NCBI RefSeq assembly: GCF_000013385.1
Contig: NC_007760.1
Location: 3,446,001-3,510,000, forward strand
Reading direction: 5' to 3'
Length of the DNA stretch: 64,000 nt
Origin: Anaeromyxobacter dehalogenans 2CP-C
GTDB lineage: Bacteria; Myxococcota; Myxococcia; Myxococcales; Anaeromyxobacteraceae
The number at the start of each line of letters is the position of its first letter. Within the stretch, counting starts at the first letter, position 1. The notes below the pieces were generated by a model, which was given only the letters and a program-made list of their open reading frames with translations, ran no database searches and was not told where the DNA came from. Below, piece after piece: positions 44,829 through 52,139 of this stretch. The position numbers and the translations under genes are program-made.

Positions 44829-47042
44829 TCAGGAGAGCGTCAGGAAGAGATGGAGCATGAGCGAGTCCGTTCTCGTCCTGCTCTGCGGGGAACGGTTGTC
44901 GATGTTCGAGTAGTTGAGGTCCAGGTACGCGCTCGGCCGGACGTTCCAGCGAACGCTCCCGCTCGTGGACTTCGTGGTCGCGTCGGCGGCGTCGTCGGAG
45001 GTCTCCTGGTGCTGCGCGGTCAGGACCAGGTCCCCGCCGCGCAGCGGCGCGTACGAGACGAGGTAGTTCCAGAGCAGGCGGGGGCTCGTTCCGGACTGGG
45101 TGGACCTCGTGGCGCCGGCGGTGGCGAGCAGCGCGGGGAACGGGGTGAACGTCACCAGCCCGGAGGCCTGCTGCCCCTCCGAGTCGCGCACGCGCGCTCC
45201 GACCTCCGTGCGCGCCCGGCTGTAGGCGTACGTTCCGGACAGGTTCAGCGCGCGGTTCGGGACGATCGAGGTGGTCGCGGAGGAGAACGTCGTCCGCGTG
45301 GACGACCCCAGCCCCGAGACGTAGGACTGGCCGGCGTTCCCGGTCACGCTCAGCCCCTGGTACAGGTCCGCGCGCGCGAAGACGGTGGCCGCGTTGCGGA
45401 GCTGCTCACCCTCGCTGCGCTGCGACCAGCCGCCGGAATAGGTGGCCCCTGCGGACGCGGCCGGGATCGGGTTGACGCCGAGCGAGGTGCCCCAGTCGAA
45501 CTGCCCGGAGTGCTCGCCGCCGGACTGGCTGTCGGTTCGTGCCACGCGCGCGGTGAGCGTCGCCGTCCGGTGCAGCCGCTGCGTGAGCCCGAGGCCGTTC
45601 GCGACCGTCCACGCCGCGGAGGTCCCGCTGGTCTTGGCCAGCTGGAAGCTGAGATCGTGCCTCAAGGCCGGTGAGTCCAGCAGCCGGGTGGTCACGGTGC
45701 CGCTCACCGCGTTCGTGAGACTGGTGCTTCGACCCGCGACCGACGCCGCGGACACCTCTTCGAACAGCATCACGTCGGTGACGAGGATCGCCCCGAGCGC
45801 CGGGTCCGTGGTCACCGTGGTGGCGATCGGTCGGGTCACGACCTTCAGGTACTTCGACCGGGTCCGCTGGACGGGGATCTCGAAGCGGTTCTGGAACGGC
45901 CCGAACGACACCGCGCCGTCCAGGGGCACCGGCACCCAGTTGACGTTGTCGTCGCTCCGCCAGGCGGACCACTCGACCGCGCGCCAGACCGACTCCGGGA
46001 GCAGTCGATCCACCCAGACCTGCACGAGGTTCACCGGCTCGAGCGGCTCCGCCATCTCGACGCCGAGGTCGCGCTGCGCCGTGTCGCCGGCCAGCGTTCG
46101 CTGGAAGCCGAGGTCGATCCCGACGCTCGCCTGCACGTTCCCGTCCACCAGCGCCGGGTTGGCCCTGAGCGTGTCGGTGGAAGGGATGTCCGGGAACGCC
46201 TCGACGAGCGACAGCCCGGAGAGCGGCGGTCGCTGCGTCCGCACCGTCCCCAGCGCCGAGGTGGCCTTGGTCTGTGAGATCGAGCTCTGCAGCCCGTAGG
46301 TGAGATACGCGTTGGAACGCTCCTCGAAGAAGCGGCGCCGGTACGTCGCGGTCGCGACCTGGCCGAGCGTCCAGGTGCTGGTGTCGTCGACCCGATCATC
46401 GACGGTGCTGTACGTCGTCGCGTAGGAGAGGCCCACCTCGCTCGTCGGCGAGTACGTGGCCGTGACCCCGGCGGTCGTGCTGGACGTGTCGTACTGGGTA
46501 CGAGCCTCGTCGAACTGGTTGGCCCGGCTCAGGCGGAGGTTCAGGCTGGGAAGATCCGCCGGATCCCACCGCATGGACGCGCCGTAGGTCTCGCTGACCA
46601 GCGTGGGCACGCGCGTCCGCTGGCGGCCGCCATTCGCGGACTCGACGCTGTACTTCGCGTCCACGGTGTCGCGATCGTACGTGAAGCTGCCGCCCAGCGT
46701 CCTCCCACCCCACCCGAGCCCCGTCGAGAGCGTCCACTCCTGGCGCGTGCTGTCCGACGACGCGCCTTCGGTGTCGGACCAGACCTCGTCCCGCAGGATC
46801 ATCCCGTTGGCCCGCCACTGCAGGGCCTCGCTGAAGGACTTGTCCAGGCCGAGCCGGTACTGCTGGGTGAGGCTCTGCGAATCGGTCGTGGTCGTGAGGC
46901 CCGTCGCGTCGGTGAGCCGCAGCCGCGTGAGCGCATAGGTCGGCTCGGCGGCGGCGGTGAGGCCGTCGGCGCGGGTGGCGCCCGGTCCGAGCCCGGCGGC
47001 CGCGACGAGGAGGAGGGGCATGGTTCGCAGCGCTCCCCTCAA
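44829..47042 (-). CDS. Large outer-membrane beta-barrel candidate with discoidin-like insert
   Basis: A 737-residue exported protein. The signal peptide is RTMPLLLVAAAGLGPGATRA. The mature chain alternates short polar and aromatic strands typical of outer-membrane barrels (LTQQYRLGLDKSF, TLGGSFTYDRDTVDAKY, GVTATYSPTSEVGLSYATTY), ending with a strand-like C-terminus (SLMLHLFLTLS). About residues 335-430 interrupt this with a F5/8 type C-like stretch (WRSDDNVNWVPV, SKYLKVVTRPI, TDVMLFEEV). TTG 47042 overlaps the previous stop (TTGA) with GGGGAG upstream; ATG 47021 is the alternative. It could be the pore for a porin-cytochrome conduit. Confidence 0.75.
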   Translation of the reverse strand: MRGALRTMPLLLVAAAGLGPGATRADGLTAAAEPTYALTRLRLTDATGLTTTTDSQSLTQQYRLGLDKSFSEALQWRANGMILRDEVWSDTEGASSDSTRQEWTLSTGLGWGGRTLGGSFTYDRDTVDAKYSVESANGGRQRTRVPTLVSETYGASMRWDPADLPSLNLRLSRANQFDEARTQYDTSSTTAGVTATYSPTSEVGLSYATTYSTVDDRVDDTSTWTLGQVATATYRRRFFEERSNAYLTYGLQSSISQTKATSALGTVRTQRPPLSGLSLVEAFPDIPSTDTLRANPALVDGNVQASVGIDLGFQRTLAGDTAQRDLGVEMAEPLEPVNLVQVWVDRLLPESVWRAVEWSAWRSDDNVNWVPVPLDGAVSFGPFQNRFEIPVQRTRSKYLKVVTRPIATTVTTDPALGAILVTDVMLFEEVSAASVAGRSTSLTNAVSGTVTTRLLDSPALRHDLSFQLAKTSGTSAAWTVANGLGLTQRLHRTATLTARVARTDSQSGGEHSGQFDWGTSLGVNPIPAASAGATYSGGWSQRSEGEQLRNAATVFARADLYQGLSVTGNAGQSYVSGLGSSTRTTFSSATTSIVPNRALNLSGTYAYSRARTEVGARVRDSEGQQASGLVTFTPFPALLATAGATRSTQSGTSPRLLWNYLVSYAPLRGGDLVLTAQHQETSDDAADATTKSTSGSVRWNVRPSAYLDLNYSNIDNRSPQSRTRTDSLMLHLFLTLS

Positions 47043-48460
47043 CGGCGCTCCCCGGACAGCGCGAGATCGTAGGGTTCGCGCCCGACCTCGAACAGGCCGA
47101 CCTGGCGCTGCGCGGTGAGATCGACGACCGAGACGGCCCGCCGATCCGGCAGGAGCGCGAACAGCAGGCTCTGCGTCGCGTCGAAGACCAGGAACGAGGC
47201 CGCGCCGCCCACGTCCACGCCGCCGAGCGGCACCAGCGAGAACGGGTCGAACACCGCGAGCGCGGGGCTGCCCGCCTGCGCGACGTAGAGGAGGTCGGTC
47301 CGGGGATCGACGAGGATGGCGGTCGCCCCCAGCCCCACGAACAGGCGGCCCGCCGGCGCGAGCTCGGGGAGCGTGTAGATGGACAGGTAGGCCGACCCGG
47401 CGTGGACCACGAACAGGCGGGAGCCGTTCCGGTCGAGGTCGCCGCGGAGCGGCTCGGGCTCGGCCGCCGCCGAGCCGACGGCGGCGCGGCGCGTGACGTC
47501 CACGGCGGTGACCGTGTTGGAGCGCCGCCCGAACACGTAGGCGCGGTGGCGCTGTGCGTCGAGCCGCAGCGACCAGGGCTCCTCGCCCACCGCCACTCGA
47601 CCCACCTCGACGCGTGCGCTCGTGTCCAGGAAGGAGACGGTGCTGGAGCGCCGGTTCACGACCAGCAGCGTCCGGCCGCCCTCTACGAGGGTGACGTCGA
47701 ACGGACCGTCGCCGGGGCGCAGCCGGATCGGCTCGCGCACCTGCCCGTTCGTGAGGTCCAGCACCTCGATCCGGTCCTCGAGGGAGAGCGCCACGTACGC
47801 GAGGTTGGCGCCTTCGTCCATGGCCACGCCCGCGGGCCCCATGCCCGTCGCGATCGCGGCGGTCACCTGGCGGTCGTACCGGTCGAAGGCGAGGAGCACG
47901 TTGTCCGCGGTGCTCGCGCAGTAGCCGAGCCGCTGCGGGTGCGTCGTCTCCGGCGCCAGCAGCGAGAAGCGCGGCGCGAAGGCGACCTCGTCGCCGGCCG
48001 GCTGCGCCTCGCGGAGGACGAGCCACAGCACCTGGGCGCGGCCGGGCGTGACCGTGAAGGACGCGGGCACCTGCACCGCCTCGGAGCGTACCAGCAGATC
48101 GGCGGGTCCGTCCGGCGTCTCCATGCGAGCGCGCCCGACGTGGAGGCGGAGCCCGGCATAGTTGCCCGCGGGGAGCCGGGCGTGCGCGAGGAGCCGCTGC
48201 CGGCCGTTGCCGTGGCGGCCGACCTCGGAGAGCGCTGCCCGCATCGGCTGCGCGGCGGCCTCCCCCGGCCCGACGGCCTCGACCGCCGTGACGCCGAACG
48301 TCACGTTCTCGACCTCCCGCGCGAGCGGCTGCAGGAAGACGTAGAGGTCGCCGTCGGCGCCGAGCGGCCCCGGGTTCGCGGAGCGTCCGCGCACCGCCGA
48401 GCACCCCGAGCCGCCGATGGCCAGCAGCAGTGCGAGCGCGGCGCCTCGATGTCGGACCAT
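47039..48460 (-). CDS. YVTN-type beta-propeller lipoprotein
   Basis: A 473-residue lipoprotein (lipobox IGGSGC, Cys at about 20). Residues 40-170 form a DUF4382-like beta domain (ADGDLYVFLQPLAREVENVTFGV). From about 180 on come YVTN-like blades: VLLAFDRYDRQVTAAIATGMGP, LAYVALSLEDRIEVLDLTNGQV, RAYVFGRRSNTVTAVDVTRRA, LYVAQAGSPALAVFDPFSL. A propeller fixed to the outer membrane fits the OscD-like role reported for omcS clusters. It starts 81 nt after a strong terminator that separates it from the second omcS-like gene. Confidence 0.83.
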   Translation of the reverse strand: MVRHRGAALALLLAIGGSGCSAVRGRSANPGPLGADGDLYVFLQPLAREVENVTFGVTAVEAVGPGEAAAQPMRAALSEVGRHGNGRQRLLAHARLPAGNYAGLRLHVGRARMETPDGPADLLVRSEAVQVPASFTVTPGRAQVLWLVLREAQPAGDEVAFAPRFSLLAPETTHPQRLGYCASTADNVLLAFDRYDRQVTAAIATGMGPAGVAMDEGANLAYVALSLEDRIEVLDLTNGQVREPIRLRPGDGPFDVTLVEGGRTLLVVNRRSSTVSFLDTSARVEVGRVAVGEEPWSLRLDAQRHRAYVFGRRSNTVTAVDVTRRAAVGSAAAEPEPLRGDLDRNGSRLFVVHAGSAYLSIYTLPELAPAGRLFVGLGATAILVDPRTDLLYVAQAGSPALAVFDPFSLVPLGGVDVGGAASFLVFDATQSLLFALLPDRRAVSVVDLTAQRQVGLFEVGREPYDLALSGERR

Positions 48461-48540
48461 GGGCGACCCCCGACCCCACTTTGCCACGACGCGCGAGCCC
48501 GTTCCATCGGGGCCGGGACGTCCCGGTGGCGATCCGCACA

Positions 48541-48579
48541 AAAGAAAGGAGGGAGCCGCATGCTGCGCGGCTCCCTCCG
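48541..48579 (-). terminator. Strong intrinsic terminator behind the second omcS-like gene
   Basis: A perfect 12-bp stem (48568-48579 with 48549-48560) is followed on the minus strand by TTTCTTTT. It begins 26 nt after the stop codon at 48606. It is the most convincing T-tailed terminator in the window. Confidence 0.85.
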
Positions 48580-48605
48580 AGTCCAGCTACGTCAGCAAGC
48601 GACCA

Positions 48606-49916
48606 CTAGTCCTTCGCGTGGCACTTGTTGCAGAGCGACTTCTGGAACGTCGAGTAGGCGGTCGCCGGGCGGTTCTGGTGCGCCGCCTGGATGATCGCCG
48701 AGCTGCGCCACTCACCGCGGGCGCCGGCCTCGACGCCGTAGTACTCGCCGGCCTCGATGATGAACTCCTTGTCGGCCCAGCGGAGCGCGAACTCGTACGG
48801 CGACGCGTGCGCGCGGTGGCAGGAGAGGCACATCACGCCGCTGGTGCCGGCGACGGCGGTGATGGACGGGGTGCCCGTGATGCCCACGGCCTCGGCCTCG
48901 AGGGAGGCGCGGTCGGCGGCGTGCTGCTCGAAGGGGACGATCGCGTCGTACGCGTTCGAGCCGGTCAGGTCGCCCGACTTGAGGTAGGTGTTGTAGTTGG
49001 CAGCCACCGTGGCGCTCATCGTGGCGGTGTTGCCGGCCGGGTGCTTGAAGATCTGGCCCGAGGTGTTGGTGTTGTTGTGCATGCCGGGGTGGCAGGTGGC
49101 GCACCACTCGGACATGCCGCTGCCGTACGCGACCACGACCTGGCCGGCGCGCGTCGTGGCGTTGAAGGTGTTGAGCTCGGACGAGTTGTAGCTGGACGGC
49201 GCGACGGCGACCGGCGGGCTGACCGTGAACGCCGGCTGCGTGGCCGAGGACTTCGGCTGGTAACCGACGCCGGCGAGGAGGCGGTACGCGCCCATCGCGG
49301 TGCCGGCGGGGAGCGCGCCACCGATCGGGTAAGAACCGGACTCGGCGATCGGCAGGCCCGTCACCGGGGCGCCGGTCGCGTCGAAGCGCGCCTTGCTGTG
49401 CGGGTCGTGGCAGGAGACGCAGGAGAAGTTCGCGCCGTTGTACACGCCGGCAACGTCACCGGCCGGAGCGGCGGCGCGGGTGTCGGCGACCATGCCGGGG
49501 TAAGCGGCCGCGATGACCGAGTGGCCGAAGCGCCGCTGGTTGCGCGTGCCGAAGCCGGTGTTCGCCTGCCAGGCGAAGTCGCCGCCCGGGGTGAAGTTCA
49601 CCATCGTCGCCGTGAAGGTCGCGGTGGTGGCCGTCTGGAGCGAGGGCTCGTAGACATGGTAGCTGCTCACGCCGGCGCGGCCGTGGCAGATGAGGCAGGT
49701 CGAGCTCGGGTCCTGACCCTGGAGCAGGTAGGCGCTGGCCTGCCCGATCGTCGGGTTGTTGCCCATCACCGTGGACGCGGTGCCCGCGCCGGCCGTGGTG
49801 GAGTTGTGCATCGTGTGGCAGCCCTCGCACTGGGCGACGCCGCCGGCGTGGAAGGCATACGCGCGGCCCGAAACGAGCGCGAGCGCTGCAACGATTGCGA
49901 TACGCGTGAACTTCAT
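48606..49916 (-). CDS. OmcS-like hexaheme c-type cytochrome, copy 2
   Basis: A 436-residue exported cytochrome with six CXXCH motifs (CEGCH, CLICH, CVSCH, CATCH, CLSCH, CNKCH). It is the closer of the two to OmcS at the start (AYA cleavage, then FHAGGVAQCEGCHTMHNS) and shares NFTPGGDFAW, LLAGVGYQPKS, VAYGSGMSEWCATCH, CLSCHRAHAS and the final LCNKCHAKD. Mature length is about 415, against 407 for OmcS. His16, the inter-subunit heme ligand in OmcS, is present. ATG 49916 follows AGAGGGGACACG. It stands alone between a 413-nt leader region and a strong terminator, the layout of a highly expressed structural gene. Confidence 0.95.
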   Translation of the reverse strand: MKFTRIAIVAALALVSGRAYAFHAGGVAQCEGCHTMHNSTTAGAGTASTVMGNNPTIGQASAYLLQGQDPSSTCLICHGRAGVSSYHVYEPSLQTATTATFTATMVNFTPGGDFAWQANTGFGTRNQRRFGHSVIAAAYPGMVADTRAAAPAGDVAGVYNGANFSCVSCHDPHSKARFDATGAPVTGLPIAESGSYPIGGALPAGTAMGAYRLLAGVGYQPKSSATQPAFTVSPPVAVAPSSYNSSELNTFNATTRAGQVVVAYGSGMSEWCATCHPGMHNNTNTSGQIFKHPAGNTATMSATVAANYNTYLKSGDLTGSNAYDAIVPFEQHAADRASLEAEAVGITGTPSITAVAGTSGVMCLSCHRAHASPYEFALRWADKEFIIEAGEYYGVEAGARGEWRSSAIIQAAHQNRPATAYSTFQKSLCNKCHAKD

Positions 49917-50069
49917 CGTGTCCCCTCTGCTCCGTTCAATGGAGCCGCCATCCATTGGCGGCCCGGCTGAGTTGCTCCGCTGCGAACCTCTTCGTTGCTG
50001 CCGCGGGGTCGGTCATCCCGGCTCCGGCGGCGGTGCTGCGTCCCCGTCACTACGTCGCGGCGCCTCTGT

Positions 50070-50084
50070 GCATGCGCGGTGCCG
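50070..50084 (-). promoter_or_regulatory. Weak sigma-54-like site upstream of the second omcS-like gene
   Basis: CGGCAC-CGCGC-ATGC on the minus strand keeps the GG and GC pairs in correct spacing with two mismatches to TGGCAC-N5-TTGC. The predicted start near 50058 would give a leader of about 140 nt. In GC-rich DNA this could be chance. Confidence 0.25.
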
Positions 50085-50280
50085 CCGGAGCGTTCGGGCC
50101 GATCGAGTGAAATCGGCGGGATCCGGGGCATTCGCGAGCGGGTGCACGCCGTGAGCTGGGGGATTTCACCCAGGCCGGGGGAAGGCACCCACACCGGAAC
50201 CCCCAACCACGCACCCAGTCCACGACGCCGTGCTGCCGGGGGCCTCGCGCGCGCCAGACGTGGACGCAATCGATGCGCGC

Positions 50281-50307
50281 GACCGCCGCACCTGTTGCGC
50301 GGCGGTC
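50281..50307 (-). terminator. Hairpin behind the TPR membrane protein gene
   Basis: GACCGCCGC (50281-50289) pairs perfectly with GCGGCGGTC (50299-50307), 22 nt beyond the stop codon at 50330. No T-run on the minus strand; the plus strand reads CTCTTTCCC after it. Confidence 0.35.
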
Positions 50308-50329
50308 CTCTTTCCCGATGGTCGGCTCG

Positions 50330-52138
50330 CTAGCGGCCGCGATCGAGCAGCGGCCGCGCGAAGGTCTCGAGACGGAGGGCCATCTCCGGAGATGCGGCGC
50401 GCAGCGCCTCGATCTGGCGCCGCGCCCCGTCCACGTCGCCGAGCATCACCCGCGCGACTCCGAGGTTGAACGCCGCTTCGGCGCTGCCGCCCAGCTTCGC
50501 CCCGGCCTCGTCCAGGACCTGCGCCGCCTCCGCGTAGCGCTGCGCCCGCACCAGCGCGGCCCCCAGGTTCGCGTACGCCTCGGGGTAGTCGGGGCGGAGC
50601 GCGATGGCGCGCCGGAACAGCGCGATGGCGTCGTCGAGTCCGCCGCCCGACTCGAGATAGAGCCGCCCGAGGTTGTAGCAGGACTCCGCGTGTCCCGGAT
50701 CGACGCGCATCGCGGCAAGGTACGCCGCCTCCGCCTCGTCGCGCCGCCCGGCCTGCTCGAGCGCAACCCCCATGTTGTTCAGCGGCCTGGGACTCGCTGG
50801 CGACTTTCGCGCCGCGTCGGCCCAGAGCGTGAGCTGGCTCTCCCAGACCCGGTTGCGGGCGTGGGTGCCGGCGGCGAGCGCGGTGGCGAGCACCGCACCG
50901 GCCACGACGCTCGCCGCGCCGGCGCGCGCGGGCGCCAGCCGCGCCGCCACCCAGCCGATCGCGACCGCCGCGGCCAGGAAGAAGCCCACCGACGGGAGGT
51001 AGACGCGGTGCTCGTTCATCACATCGACGATGGGGACGACGCTCGACTCGACGGTGAGCGCAAGGAGGAACCAGAGCACGCCGAAGCCGGCCAGGGCTGC
51101 CGTCGCGTCGCCCCGGCGCCTCCGCACGACCGCATACAGCGCGAGCGCGGCGGCGAGGAGGAGCGCCGCGCTCGACAGCGCGACTGGCCCGTCCAGGAAC
51201 GAGCGGTGGATCGGGTGCACGTGATCCACGTTCTGCCCGATCGGGAGCAGGAGCAGCCCCACGTACTCGAGGACCACGGTCGTCTCGGTCGCGAGGTACT
51301 CGAGGCGGCCGAGCGTCGTCTGCACGCGGGTCGCGCTCGCGGCGGCGGAGAGCACGTCCGAGACGCCCGCCCCGGCGACCGTTCGCACGCCGATCATGGT
51401 CAACGGGATCGACAGCGCGACCAGCGCGAAGGGCGCCAGCGCGAGCGCACGCCGTCCGGGACGCCCGTCGAGGAACGCGACCTCGAGGAGCGCGAGCGCG
51501 GCGGGTAACGTGACGGCGATCTCCTTCGTCCGCGCAGCGAGCGCGGCGGACGCGACCGCGCCGGCGTAGGCGGCGACGCGGCGCCCGCGCGCGCCGGCGG
51601 GAGCGAGCCGCGCCCACAGGTACAGGACCGCGCTCCCGACATAGAACAGCGTCGCCAGCGAGGTGAGCCGCTGGACGACGTACGTGACGGCCTGGGCCTG
51701 GAGCGGGTGGCACGCGAAGAGCGCTGCCGCCACGAACGCGAAGGCGCGCGGCGACCGGGCGATGCGGGAGCCCGACACCCTGGGCGTGCGGAGGACCAGG
51801 ATCGCGAGCGCGTAGACCAGGCACGCGGTCGCGAGGTGGATCAAGACGTTGACGGCGTGGTAGCCCGCCGGCGCGAGCCCACCGGCGCGGAAATTGAGCG
51901 CGAACGTCAGGTACCCAACCCAGCGGTTCGGGCGCCCCAGGTATCCGTGCCCGCCGGGCAGGTAGCCCGCGAGCCGCCGGATGTCGGGGTTGTGCACGAT
52001 CGAGGGCAGGTCGTCGAACACGAACCCGCAGCCGAGCGCGTTCGCCCACGCGAGCGCGCCCAGCGCCAGGAGCGCCGCGAGGTACGGTGCGTGACGGCCC
52101 GGACCTGGCCCGGCGCCGACTCTCTCGGAGGCGCTCAT
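50330..52138 (-). CDS. TMTC-like membrane protein with C-terminal TPRs, copy 2
   Basis: A 602-residue integral membrane protein. About ten hydrophobic segments cover residues 18-435, and the last 150 residues are tetratricopeptide repeats (RPLNNMGVALEQAGRRDEAEAAY, AESCYNLGRLYLESGG, YPEAYANLGAALVRAQRYAEA). The layout, with acidic FVFDDLPSIVHNPD in the first outer loop, resembles GT-C glycosyltransferases such as TMTC O-mannosyltransferases. It could glycosylate exported proteins; unproven. ATG 52138 is 1 nt past the stop of its paralogue, so the two are coupled. Confidence 0.8.
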   Translation of the reverse strand: MSASERVGAGPGPGRHAPYLAALLALGALAWANALGCGFVFDDLPSIVHNPDIRRLAGYLPGGHGYLGRPNRWVGYLTFALNFRAGGLAPAGYHAVNVLIHLATACLVYALAILVLRTPRVSGSRIARSPRAFAFVAAALFACHPLQAQAVTYVVQRLTSLATLFYVGSAVLYLWARLAPAGARGRRVAAYAGAVASAALAARTKEIAVTLPAALALLEVAFLDGRPGRRALALAPFALVALSIPLTMIGVRTVAGAGVSDVLSAAASATRVQTTLGRLEYLATETTVVLEYVGLLLLPIGQNVDHVHPIHRSFLDGPVALSSAALLLAAALALYAVVRRRRGDATAALAGFGVLWFLLALTVESSVVPIVDVMNEHRVYLPSVGFFLAAAVAIGWVAARLAPARAGAASVVAGAVLATALAAGTHARNRVWESQLTLWADAARKSPASPRPLNNMGVALEQAGRRDEAEAAYLAAMRVDPGHAESCYNLGRLYLESGGGLDDAIALFRRAIALRPDYPEAYANLGAALVRAQRYAEAAQVLDEAGAKLGGSAEAAFNLGVARVMLGDVDGARRQIEALRAASPEMALRLETFARPLLDRGR

Positions 52139-52139
52139 G

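Larger units (their letters stand above)
49917..50329. other. Non-coding leader region of the second omcS-like gene
   Basis: A 413-nt gap, the longest in the window. It holds a weak sigma-54-like site at 50070-50084, a hairpin at 50281-50307 and several GC-rich inverted segments, but no supported gene on either strand. Confidence 0.6.

Noticed and set aside
44829-48539. A single 1236-codon frame joining the barrel protein to upstream sequence
   Set aside because: The part above 47042 is a shadow of the YVTN lipoprotein gene; a signal peptide begins at the TTG/ATG near 47042-47021.
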